Origin: Prevotella sp.
Lineage (GTDB): Bacteria; Bacteroidota; Bacteroidia; Bacteroidales; Bacteroidaceae
NCBI GenBank assembly: GCA_017478025.1
Contig: JAFVGZ010000015.1
Location: forward strand, 1-35,844
Direction: 5' to 3'
Length of the DNA stretch: 35,844 nt
Of the stretch, positions 24,666-32,060 are shown in pieces; the stretch's first letter is position 1, and each line of letters begins with the position of its first letter. The notes under the pieces are model-generated. The model was not told the origin of the DNA and did not search any database. It saw only the letters and a program-made list of their open reading frames with translations. The position numbers were made by a program, and so were the translations under genes.

Positions 24666-25143
24666 GAGTTAACAAATTAACGAACCCCGAGCGAAGCGAC
24701 TATAAAAAGCTGCCCGTTGTTGCCCCTGCGGGGAGGTCAAAGCGAAAAAGGAATATCAAGAGGGGAGTCCCTTCCTTTCTGCCCCGTAAGGGGCGTCACT
24801 CACCTTTCACCTCTCACCTTTCATCCCTCATCCCTCACCCCCTCATCCCATACCGTGTTATTGACGCTTAAGCGACATCGCGGGCGAGGACGCCTTCACC
24901 CCCCTTCGGTTCTTCGCACATTATATATGTTTTAGCGGAGCTCAGGCGAACAAAGTTCGGAGCCCCCGTTTCCCGGGGGACAGAAACCCCTGTGGATGCT
25001 CGCTGATGAAATAAGCTGACATAAACAATGGGGGCCATTGTCTAAATATGTTTCGGCACATCACATAGAAAAACCTAATGCGGGATTGAGCTTTTATGTG
25101 GTATAATGGGATTAACCCAAGAGAGCAACACTTGGGAAACAAA

Positions 25144-25188
25144 CAAAACATCCGCAGTATTGATGTCGGGATACACCAATAGAGCGGA
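25144..25188 (-). terminator. Probable terminator of the mutarotase gene
   Basis: ATCCGC (25149-25154) pairs with GCGGAT (25183-25188), and an inner TATTG/CAATA stem is separated by an AG/GA internal loop. On the minus strand it is followed by GTTTTGTTTG, an imperfect T-run. Confidence 0.5.
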
Positions 25189-25219
25189 TATTATTTAGGT
25201 CAGAGAGATGTTACGGAGT

Positions 25220-25543
25220 TTAGTCGAGGTGGAAGACCTCCTTGATGGGGATTGTGACGGGAGAGTTGTCCTTTGGATTAACCTCCATGATGTCAGCCAT
25301 CATGTCCCACCATTTCTGGGTGATGGGGTCTATGCCGTTGCTGGTGTCCTGAGAGTTACCGTCACCCGAGCACTCCTGATAGCCGAACAGGATATTGGTG
25401 TCCTTGTCCCAATAGATGCTGTAGTTGCTGACGCCGCCGTCCTTGATCATTTTTACCAACTCAGGCCAGATGGCAGCATGACGCTTCTGGTACTCCTCCT
25501 CACAGCCGGGCTTGAGGAACATTTTGAATGCAAATCGTGTCAT
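25220..25543 (-). CDS. rhaM: L-rhamnose mutarotase
   Basis: A 107-residue cytoplasmic enzyme that interconverts the alpha and beta anomers of L-rhamnose. The pattern matches the family: MTRFAFKMFLKPGCEEEYQKRHAAIWPELV (His in KRHAxIWPEL), NYSIYWD, LFGYQEC and WWDMMADIME. Length is typical at about 104-107 residues. It is an isolated gene here, with no rhamnose isomerase or kinase nearby. The PL11 lyase 18 kb away could release rhamnose-containing oligosaccharides, but a pathway link is only inferred. Confidence 0.93.
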   Translation of the reverse strand: MTRFAFKMFLKPGCEEEYQKRHAAIWPELVKMIKDGGVSNYSIYWDKDTNILFGYQECSGDGNSQDTSNGIDPITQKWWDMMADIMEVNPKDNSPVTIPIKEVFHLD

Positions 25544-25580
25544 ACAAATTAACGAATTAACAAATTAACGAATTAGCGAA

Positions 25581-25627
25581 TTCTCGCTCCACGATGTTAC
25601 GCAAGCGTCACATAGTGCCGAGCGAAC
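25581..25627. repeat. 47-bp interspersed repeat, copy 4
   Basis: TTCTCGCTCCACGATG to AGCGAAC, preceded by an AATTAACG octamer array (25545-25580). Lies between the mutarotase and DUF3467 genes. Confidence 0.85.
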
Positions 25628-25647
25628 ATATTAAAAATAACGGTTTC

Positions 25648-25971
25648 TTACGCTTCTCCCTGTGAGCCAAAGGGATTGGCTGTGGCAGGTGGTGCTGGCT
25701 GAGCATTCTGCAGCTGGATGGTTCCAAACTCCTTCTCATAGCGCATCACGTTCTCCTGCAGCGCCAGAGCGAGACGCTTGGCATGCTCGGGAGCCAAGAT
25801 GACACGGCTAACCACCTGCGCCTTAGGGGTGCCGGGAAGCGTAGAGGCCAGGTCAACGATAAACTCCGCATGGGAATGCGAGATGATAGCAAAATTACTG
25901 TACACGCCCTTAGCTATCTCGGGCGACACTTCTATTTGGAGCTGCTGCCCCATATTCTTCTGTTTTTCCAT
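25648..25971 (-). CDS. DUF3467 domain protein
   Basis: A 107-residue cytoplasmic protein with the DUF3467 pattern: LQIEVSPEIAKGVYSNFAIISHSHAEFIVDLA, then PGTPKAQVVSRVILAPEHAKRLALALQENV, and a Pro/Ala-rich tail. Function of the family is unknown to me. ATG 25971 is chosen over an in-frame upstream ATG (25989) because the -7 element TACCTTTG lies at 25976-25983, between the two; transcription would begin within a base or two of the chosen ATG, giving a nearly leaderless mRNA. Confidence 0.88.
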   Translation of the reverse strand: MEKQKNMGQQLQIEVSPEIAKGVYSNFAIISHSHAEFIVDLASTLPGTPKAQVVSRVILAPEHAKRLALALQENVMRYEKEFGTIQLQNAQPAPPATANPFGSQGEA

Positions 25972-25975
25972 GCCA

Positions 25976-25983
25976 CAAAGGTA
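25976..25983 (-). promoter_or_regulatory. -7 element of the DUF3467 gene promoter
   Basis: TACCTTTG on the minus strand, ending five bases before ATG 25971. No good -33 match at the usual distance. Confidence 0.55.
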
Positions 25984-26089
25984 ATACATTTATTTTATAT
26001 ACGCACGCGCAAGGAAAAAGAAATCATTCCCTGAGCCTTAATAAATCATAAAATTATATTCTTATGGCTCGTATTTCATGTAATTTTTG

Positions 26090-26097
26090 TAAATTTG
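26090..26097 (+). promoter_or_regulatory. Possible -7 element of the amidase-MCE-dnaA unit
   Basis: TAAATTTG followed by CAT; predicted start near 26101, 65 bases before ATG 26166. The -33 region is weak. Confidence 0.4.
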
Positions 26098-26165
26098 CAT
26101 GGAATTTTCTCCCACACATGGGCAAGAGGACATTGGGACCCATCTAACCTTTTCACTACAAGGAA

Positions 26166-27521
26166 ATGTTTAGGCACACTCATCACTGTTCCTTTGGCGC
26201 CGCACAACGCATGATGCGCTTGACACGCACAGGAACAACGACATTCTTCATAACACTCATCGCCCTGCTGACAATGGTCTGCAGTAGCTTGAGCGCCAAG
26301 CAGTTCACGCTCGTCATAGATGCCGGGCACGGAGGACATGATGCCGGCGCGATAGGCTCATTCTCAAAGGAAAAGACGATAAACCTCAATGTGGCGCTGG
26401 CCTTCGGGCGCTATGTGGAGCGCAACTGTAAGGACGTGAAGGTCATCTATACACGCAAGACCGATGTCTTCGTGACTCTGCACGGGCGTGCCGACATAGC
26501 CAACAAAGCCAAGGCGGACCTCTTCGTGAGCATACATACCAACTCCCTGCCCAAGGGACGCATCTCACGAGGCATGGAGACATACACGCTCGGTATGCAC
26601 CGCGCCGCAGACAACTTGGAGGTGGCAAAGCGAGAGAATGAGGTAATCCTGCAAGAGAAGGACTATAAGGAGCGCTATCAGGGATTCGATCCGAACTCGT
26701 CTGAGAGCTATATCATCTTTGAATTTCTGCAGGACAACAACATGCAGCGCTCCGTGGATTTGGCAAAACTGGTGCAGAAAAACGTCTGCTCTATTGCCAA
26801 CCGCCCAAACAAGGGCGTGAAGCAGGCAGGATTTCTGGTGCTCAGGGAGACATCCATGCCCAGCTGCCTCATAGAATTGGGATTTATCTCAACGCCTGAC
26901 GAGGAGCGTCTATTGAACAACAACACATCAATAGACAACATCGCACGAGGGATTTACAATGCGTTTGTGGCATACAAACGGACATACGACAATACAGGTA
27001 TAACCTATCGTGCCGAAGAACCATCAGCATATCCATCTGCAGGTGACGCAACAGAAGTAAGGAGAGACGCCTATCAGAGTGCAGAAACAAGTGGCCACAC
27101 AAGAACAGGAGACGCTGAAAGAGTTACCGCAAGTTATGACTCGGAAGGCTATGGCAACGTAGAAAACACGGCTACGCCAAAAGAATCACCCCAGCCGCCA
27201 ATGCCCGTCATGCAGGATATGAGCACACCGCCAGCACCGGTAAACGATGGCAGCATTACGTTCAAGGTGCAGATATTCGTCTCTGACATAGCGCTAAGGG
27301 CAAATGACTCACGCTTCAAGGGGCGCAGGGATGCGGACAACTACAAGGAAGGAGGAATGGTAAAATATACCATTGGTTCGTCCAACAACTATAACGAAAT
27401 GGAAAAGCTGCGGAGAGAGCTGAACCATTCATTCCCCGGATGCTTCGTCATAGCATTTAAGAACGGCAACAAGATGAACATCAACGAGGCGATAAGGGAA
27501 TGGAGGAACAGAGCAAGGTAA
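26166..27521 (+). CDS. N-acetylmuramoyl-L-alanine amidase with C-terminal SPOR-like domain
   Basis: A 451-residue exported amidase that cleaves the bond between MurNAc and the stem peptide of peptidoglycan. A hydrophobic signal segment at about residues 22-43 precedes the Amidase_3 domain (46-275), with the zinc motifs VIDAGHGGHDAGAIG (His and nearby Glu), VSIHTNS and LIELGFISTPDEE. A low-complexity linker (280-360) leads to a SPOR-like end (ITFKVQIFVSD ... NEMEKLRRELNHSFPGCFVIAFKNG), typical for septal peptidoglycan binding. ATGs at 26211 and 26214 would give a shorter, more usual signal peptide. First gene of an amidase-MCE-dnaA series. Confidence 0.92.
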   Translation: MFRHTHHCSFGAAQRMMRLTRTGTTTFFITLIALLTMVCSSLSAKQFTLVIDAGHGGHDAGAIGSFSKEKTINLNVALAFGRYVERNCKDVKVIYTRKTDVFVTLHGRADIANKAKADLFVSIHTNSLPKGRISRGMETYTLGMHRAADNLEVAKRENEVILQEKDYKERYQGFDPNSSESYIIFEFLQDNNMQRSVDLAKLVQKNVCSIANRPNKGVKQAGFLVLRETSMPSCLIELGFISTPDEERLLNNNTSIDNIARGIYNAFVAYKRTYDNTGITYRAEEPSAYPSAGDATEVRRDAYQSAETSGHTRTGDAERVTASYDSEGYGNVENTATPKESPQPPMPVMQDMSTPPAPVNDGSITFKVQIFVSDIALRANDSRFKGRRDADNYKEGGMVKYTIGSSNNYNEMEKLRRELNHSFPGCFVIAFKNGNKMNINEAIREWRNRAR

Positions 27522-27603
27522 TGCATAGTCAATAATAAGTTAAGGTATAAATAAGCAAATCATATAATTTCATATCCCAAAGAAATCTAACAATTCGCAA
27601 TCT

Positions 27604-28512
27604 ATGGCATTTACGAAAGAGATAAAAATAGCATTAACGGCTATCGTGGCTGTGGTAGCCCTGTTCTTCGGAATGAATTTCCTGAAGGGAATGACAGCGT
27701 TCAGCAACAGTACGACGTACAAGATGACCTTCTCGGACCTGAAAGGTCTGGTGGAGTCAACACCTGTTTACGCCAACGGATACAAGGTTGGCACCATCAG
27801 GGAAATCCTCTTTGACTATGAGCATGTGGACAAAGAGGTCACCGTACTGTGCGACATTGACCCGAAGCTTCGCATTCCCGTGGGAACGACTGCGAAAATA
27901 GAGACCGACCTCATGGGCAACCTCAAGGTGAGCCTTATCATGGGCAAGGCAGCGGCGCAACGTCTGAAGCCAGGCGAGGTGATAGAAGGAAGCGAGCAGC
28001 GAGGCATGATGGACCACGTCAACGAAATGATGCCTACGCTGAACAGTATCGTGATGAAGATTGACAGCATCACCACAAGCATCAACATCATCATGAGCGA
28101 TCCAGCCATACACAGCATGATGCAGAATATCGACGGCATGACGGCAAGCCTGAAGTTCACGACAGAGGAAATCAACTACATGATGAAGGAACTTCGCGGC
28201 GGTATGCCACTGTTGATGGAGCATGCCAATAACACGCTGGCTAACACTGAGTCGCTGACGGGCAAGCTGAATGACATTGACATCAATGCCACTATGTCTA
28301 AGATAGACAACACGCTGAGCAATGTGGAGGCTATGACACGGTCACTCAACAGCACCGAGGGATCCATTGGCCTGCTGCTGCATGACAAGCAACTGTACAA
28401 TAACCTCACAGCCATAACAGCTGATGCAGACTCGCTGCTCATAGACCTCAAGGCACACCCAATGCGTTATGTGCATTTCTCAATCTTCGGCAAAAAGGAA
28501 AAGAAGAAGTAA
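27604..28512 (+). CDS. MCE-family (MlaD-like) lipid transport protein
   Basis: A 302-residue protein anchored by one N-terminal membrane helix (residues about 7-28), followed by the MCE domain (about 35-125: TYKMTFSDLKGLVESTPVYANGYKVGTI, VGTTAKIETDLMGNLKVSLI). A long helical region rich in Thr, Asn and Met (130-285) matches the coiled tails of MCE proteins. It is the expected substrate-binding partner of the MlaE/MlaF-like proteins encoded 4-5 kb upstream, though separate from them. It lies 82 bp after the amidase gene and 2 bp before dnaA. Confidence 0.93.
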   Translation: MAFTKEIKIALTAIVAVVALFFGMNFLKGMTAFSNSTTYKMTFSDLKGLVESTPVYANGYKVGTIREILFDYEHVDKEVTVLCDIDPKLRIPVGTTAKIETDLMGNLKVSLIMGKAAAQRLKPGEVIEGSEQRGMMDHVNEMMPTLNSIVMKIDSITTSINIIMSDPAIHSMMQNIDGMTASLKFTTEEINYMMKELRGGMPLLMEHANNTLANTESLTGKLNDIDINATMSKIDNTLSNVEAMTRSLNSTEGSIGLLLHDKQLYNNLTAITADADSLLIDLKAHPMRYVHFSIFGKKEKKK

Positions 28513-28514
28513 CT

Positions 28515-29900
28515 GTGGCACAAAACGCGAAAGAACTTTGGGCATCGTGTCAGAAGTATTTCCATGACACGATAGGCGCTGCGGAGTATGAGCGCCTGTT
28601 CTCCTTTGTCACCTTCGAAGCATTCAGGGTGGCAGAGAAGACTCTTGTCCTGCAGGTTCCCAGCCAATATATATATGAAGAGATAGAGAAGAAGCATCTC
28701 TCCGTGTTGAGATATGGCATACGCAACACGTTCGGCATGATACGCCTGGACTGGCACGTGGTGTTGGAGCAAAGCGGAAAGAGGGGCGGCTTGGTCTTTG
28801 AGTCAACCGATGAGACGCTCGCACCACCTACGCTCGTACAGCCGGAAGGGGCTCAAGGGGCGCCGATAGAGTCCAATCTCAATCCCAAGCAGGTGTTCCG
28901 CACCTTCATTGAGGGTGACAGCAACCGTCTGTCACGCTCTATAGGACTACGCGTGGCAGAGCATCCTACAGGCACGCAGTTCAACCCAATGTTTATCTTC
29001 GGACCCTCGGGATGCGGAAAGACACACCTCGTCAACGCCATAGGCAACAGATGCAAGGAGGTATATCCACAGAAAAGGGTGCTTTATGTCAGCGCGCGAG
29101 TCTTCCAGCAGCAGTTTACCACAGCGACAAATCGCGGAGTCATCAATGATTTCATCGCATTCTATCAGACCATTGACATGCTGATAGTCGATGATATACA
29201 GGAATGGTTCACCGCTACAAAGACCCAGGATGCCTTCTTCCACATCTTCAACCACCTCTACCGCAACAACCGTCGCATCATATTGGTCAGCGACAGGGCG
29301 CCCGTGGAGATGGAGGGGATGAACAAACGACTGCTGACACGATTCAAAAGCGGCATGACGGCAGAGATGGAACAACCTAACCTGCAGCTCTGCATAGACA
29401 TACTGAAGAAGAAAATAGCCTATGACGGACTCAGCGTCCCCTCTGACGTGGTACAGTATATCGCCAAAACAGCCAACGGTTCTATACGCGATCTGGAGGG
29501 AGTCATCAACTCGCTCTCGGCATATAGCGTCGTGTATAACTGTAACATAGACATGAGCCTCGTTGAGAGAGTGGTGAAACGTGCCGTGAAGACTGATGAT
29601 ATGCCACTGACAGTTGACGACATCATTGACCGCGTATGCAGACATTACGAACTGACACCCAACGTGTTAAAGGGCAAATCACGCAAGCAGGATATAGTCT
29701 TGGCCCGACAATTAGCCATGCATCTCGCCAATAAATACACCAATATCCCTGCCACACGCATAGGAAAGCTAATCGGAAACCGCGACCACAGCACCGTGCT
29801 GCACAGCATCTCCAAAATAGCAGAGAAGCTTAAAAAGGATGCTCTCTTTGCATCCGAAGTGGATAAGATAGAGAAAGCCCTCAAGGTTAAAGAAGGTTAA
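28515..29900 (+). CDS. dnaA: Chromosomal replication initiator protein DnaA
   Basis: A 461-residue DnaA, which opens the replication origin after ATP-dependent assembly on DnaA boxes. Domain I is about residues 1-85; domain III AAA+ carries Walker A GPSGCGKTHLVNAIG, Walker B MLIVDDIQ, the sensor I region RRIILVSDRAP and the arginine region LLTRFKSG. Domain IV has the DNA-binding signature GNRDHSTVLHSISKI. The start is GTG at 28515, only two bases after the MCE stop codon, so translation is probably coupled. I found no cluster of TTATCCACA boxes in the flanking intergenic DNA, so the origin is not evident in this window. Confidence 0.97.
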   Translation: MAQNAKELWASCQKYFHDTIGAAEYERLFSFVTFEAFRVAEKTLVLQVPSQYIYEEIEKKHLSVLRYGIRNTFGMIRLDWHVVLEQSGKRGGLVFESTDETLAPPTLVQPEGAQGAPIESNLNPKQVFRTFIEGDSNRLSRSIGLRVAEHPTGTQFNPMFIFGPSGCGKTHLVNAIGNRCKEVYPQKRVLYVSARVFQQQFTTATNRGVINDFIAFYQTIDMLIVDDIQEWFTATKTQDAFFHIFNHLYRNNRRIILVSDRAPVEMEGMNKRLLTRFKSGMTAEMEQPNLQLCIDILKKKIAYDGLSVPSDVVQYIAKTANGSIRDLEGVINSLSAYSVVYNCNIDMSLVERVVKRAVKTDDMPLTVDDIIDRVCRHYELTPNVLKGKSRKQDIVLARQLAMHLANKYTNIPATRIGKLIGNRDHSTVLHSISKIAEKLKKDALFASEVDKIEKALKVKEG

Positions 29901-29970
29901 AACTCGCAATCCCATCCCACAAAAACCTTTCTAAATGTGAATAGGGATGTTCTATGTCACTTTTTTTTCG

Positions 29971-29978
29971 TAACTTTG
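29971..29978 (+). promoter_or_regulatory. -7 element of the M23 peptidase promoter
   Basis: TAACTTTG followed by CATCG. The predicted start is near 29982, downstream of an in-frame ATG at 29937, so that longer start is excluded and ATG 30060 is supported. The -33 region is weak. Confidence 0.6.
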
Positions 29979-30059
29979 CATCGCAAATTATTTGTACACT
30001 GTCCTTTGAGTGTCTGGATGCTTTGCACTTATTTAAGAACCAACAAGGAAAAAAGACTG

Positions 30060-31043
30060 ATGAGTTTAAGGAAACTATACATACTTATAACTATTTCTAT
30101 GCTCGTACTTGTCGCGGGCCAGGCCCTTGCACAGGATATTATTGCCAAGCAGGCACCCATCGACAAAGCTATGAGAACCCTCGATACGCTTACACTTCGT
30201 TCCGCTGTGGAGCGTGAAGAATCTGAATTCCCTGCATCAACACTCTACGAGGATTGGGACAACAAGTACGCACATCGTGCTACTGAACTTCCCGATTCTT
30301 TCCGTATAAATCTGAAACACTTCTGTATGCCTTGCAAAAGCCGCGTCGTAACGAGCAACTTCGGTGCACGTTGGGGCCGTGCACACAAGGGATTGGACAT
30401 CAAAGTCTATATTGGAGACACCATCCGTGCTGCATTCAATGGCAGGGTTCGCATCGTAAATTACGAGGCTGCTGGATATGGAAAGTACGTAGTAATACGC
30501 CACAACAACGGTCTTGAGACCATATATGGCCACATGAGCGCACAGTTGGTGGAAGAGAATCAGGTGGTAAGAGCAGGTCAGCCTATCGGTCTCGGTGGCA
30601 ACACTGGACGCTCCACAGGCTCCCATCTGCATTTTGAGACACGTCTCTGCGGCGTAGCACTCAACCCAGCACTGATGTTTGACTTCCGCAATCAGGATGT
30701 GGTAGCAGACTATTACGTGTTCCACAAGGACACCTATGAGCGTGAAGGACAGGCAGCTAACGCACTTCGTGGCGTTGTAGGTGGCGGTGGTTACGTAGCA
30801 TCAGACGTGAGAGGCGAGACTATGCCTGGTGGCGGTGAGGTGATAGAGAGAGCTACACGCCCTGCTGTTGCAGGTACATTCACACGCCAATCAGCACAGC
30901 CTGCACGCTTCCACAAAGTGTCAGTGGGTGAGACTCTCTATGGCATAGCACGCAAACGCGGATGCACCGTCGATGAGCTATGCGCCAAGAACCACCTGAC
31001 GAAAGATGTTAAAGTCCGTCCAGGACAGCTACTGAGATATTAA
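30060..31043 (+). CDS. M23 family metallopeptidase with C-terminal LysM domain
   Basis: A 327-residue exported cell-wall hydrolase from ATG 30060 (MSLRKLYIL...). A signal peptide ends QALAQ. The M23 domain (about residues 100-215) shows HKGLDIKV (zinc His and Asp), GRVRIVNYEAAGYGKYVVIRHNNGLETIYGHMS and GSHLHFETR (HxH zinc ligands), as in lysostaphin-type endopeptidases that cut peptidoglycan cross-bridges. A LysM module closes the protein (HKVSVGETLYGIARKRGCTV ... VRPGQLLRY). Upstream Met codons are in frame but lie before the promoter, so the shorter start is used. GGAAAAAAG upstream may serve as a weak ribosome site. Confidence 0.94.
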   Translation: MSLRKLYILITISMLVLVAGQALAQDIIAKQAPIDKAMRTLDTLTLRSAVEREESEFPASTLYEDWDNKYAHRATELPDSFRINLKHFCMPCKSRVVTSNFGARWGRAHKGLDIKVYIGDTIRAAFNGRVRIVNYEAAGYGKYVVIRHNNGLETIYGHMSAQLVEENQVVRAGQPIGLGGNTGRSTGSHLHFETRLCGVALNPALMFDFRNQDVVADYYVFHKDTYEREGQAANALRGVVGGGGYVASDVRGETMPGGGEVIERATRPAVAGTFTRQSAQPARFHKVSVGETLYGIARKRGCTVDELCAKNHLTKDVKVRPGQLLRY

Positions 31044-31128
31044 AAGCAAGCAAATGCTGAGATTCTAAGCAAGTGGACAATACATCAATATGTATATAAT
31101 TGTAATCTCCTTTCATAATCATACAACA

Positions 31129-31175
31129 TAACTTTGCACAGGCCTGTCCAGATGTGAATCTCGGCAGGCCTTTTT
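31129..31175 (+). terminator. Hairpin plus T-run directly after a TAACTTTG motif
   Basis: AGGCCTG (31140-31146) pairs with CAGGCCT (31165-31171), extended by T-G and C-G pairs, and is followed by TTTTTATC. It is most simply the terminator of the M23 peptidase gene. A promoter-like TAACTTTG (31129-31136) ends four bases before the stem. Confidence 0.7.
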
Positions 31176-31245
31176 ATCGCACACAATCAAAGGTAATCGA
31201 CACCTTATTATATAATATAACATAAACCACACAAACAGAACCCAA

Positions 31246-31950
31246 ATGAGAATCCACAACATTACCCTAAGAATACTATCGCTACTGATGCTCTTCACAC
31301 TGCTCATACCTACCGCAGCAGAAGAAAGGTCAGCCAAAACAACCGCAGCTGTAGCAGAGAAATCGTCCAAGACTACTGCGCAAACACCCAATGAGAAGCA
31401 GGCACGAGCAATCTTCGACAAGGCCTTTGACAAGCTCTTCGGACCTGAGGGATGCTCGTTAGACTATAACCTGAACGTCATCGGGATCTTCAAAAACAAA
31501 GGCTCCATCTGGAAAAAAGGCATGAAGATAAAGTATATGGATGACAAACGCGAGGGGTGGATGAATAATCAGACCGTCTATCTCGTAGATAAAAAGAACA
31601 AGGAAGTAGATATCTACAGCTCTACCCCACCGAAGAATCAAAAAAAATCACATGAGTTTGCCTTCAATCAGAACGACTATAAGTATAGCATCTCCAACCA
31701 CAACTCAACGGAATACGCCCTGAACCTCAGCCTAAAAAAAGGTGCTGACGGTACAATCAAGCGTATCAAAGCGATTGTAAACAAGCGCACCTTCACCCCA
31801 TCAACCGTAAAAGTAAAGGTATCATTCGTCTGGGCCACACTCAATATCAGCAACTATCGCCAAGGCATAGCAGACGAAAACATCTTTATATATCCTGCCC
31901 AGAAATACTCCGGATACAAAATCACCGATCATAGAAACGAGACGGACTAA
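31246..31950 (+). CDS. LolA-like outer-membrane lipoprotein carrier
   Basis: A 234-residue exported protein with a signal peptide (residues 1-25, ending TAAEE), a Lys/Thr/Ala-rich spacer, then a LolA-like fold from about residue 50: ARAIFDKAFDKLFGPEGCSLDYNLNVIGIFKNKGSIWKKG, VYLVDKKNKEVDIYS, IKRIKAIVNKRTFTPSTVKVKV. This is the pattern I associate with Bacteroidales LolA-type carriers, which escort lipoproteins across the periplasm. Separate transcription unit; the stop codon is inside its own terminator stem. The next gene, convergent, encodes a lipoprotein. Confidence 0.8.
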   Translation: MRIHNITLRILSLLMLFTLLIPTAAEERSAKTTAAVAEKSSKTTAQTPNEKQARAIFDKAFDKLFGPEGCSLDYNLNVIGIFKNKGSIWKKGMKIKYMDDKREGWMNNQTVYLVDKKNKEVDIYSSTPPKNQKKSHEFAFNQNDYKYSISNHNSTEYALNLSLKKGADGTIKRIKAIVNKRTFTPSTVKVKVSFVWATLNISNYRQGIADENIFIYPAQKYSGYKITDHRNETD

Positions 31951-31978
31951 CAATTAAGTTAATCCGTCTCGTTTTTAA
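31935..31978 (+). terminator. Rho-independent terminator overlapping the LolA-like stop codon
   Basis: AAACGAGACGGACTAA (31935-31950) pairs with TTAATCCGTCTCGTTT (31959-31974), one mismatch, 8-base loop, then a T-run. The stop TAA (31948-31950) is part of the stem. Confidence 0.9.
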
Positions 31979-32060
31979 TTATAATCCGCTTCACCTAGAA
32001 CGCTTATTATACGCCTCTTTTATTTCCAGAAGTATAATCTTATTGGCCTATGAAACTAGG

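Larger units (their letters stand above)
24199..25219. other. Gene-free kilobase with hairpins and repeats
   Basis: No credible protein gene. It contains a T-run at 24239-24245 with only a weak hairpin before it; the three-arm hairpin region 24294-24417; a possible minus-strand -7 element TATCTTTG at 24430-24437; ACACTA/CCTACAC repeats at 24540-24605; one 47-bp repeat copy at 24619-24665; C/T-rich heptamers (CTCATCC/CTCACCT) at about 24797-24846; and a CCCCCG/CGGGGG hairpin near 24963-24979. The mutarotase terminator lies at its right end. Confidence 0.65.

Noticed and set aside
24611-24871. 86-residue plus-strand frame in the gene-free kilobase
   Set aside because: Its codons come from the 47-bp repeat, an octamer array and C/T-rich heptamers; no family resemblance.
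29050-29075. Replication origin near dnaA
   Set aside because: Only a single one-mismatch DnaA-box-like site (ATATCCACA) inside dnaA was seen; no cluster and no A/T-rich unwinding region beside it.
29937-30059. Longer N-terminus for the M23 peptidase
   Set aside because: The extension precedes the TAACTTTG promoter element and would bury the signal peptide.
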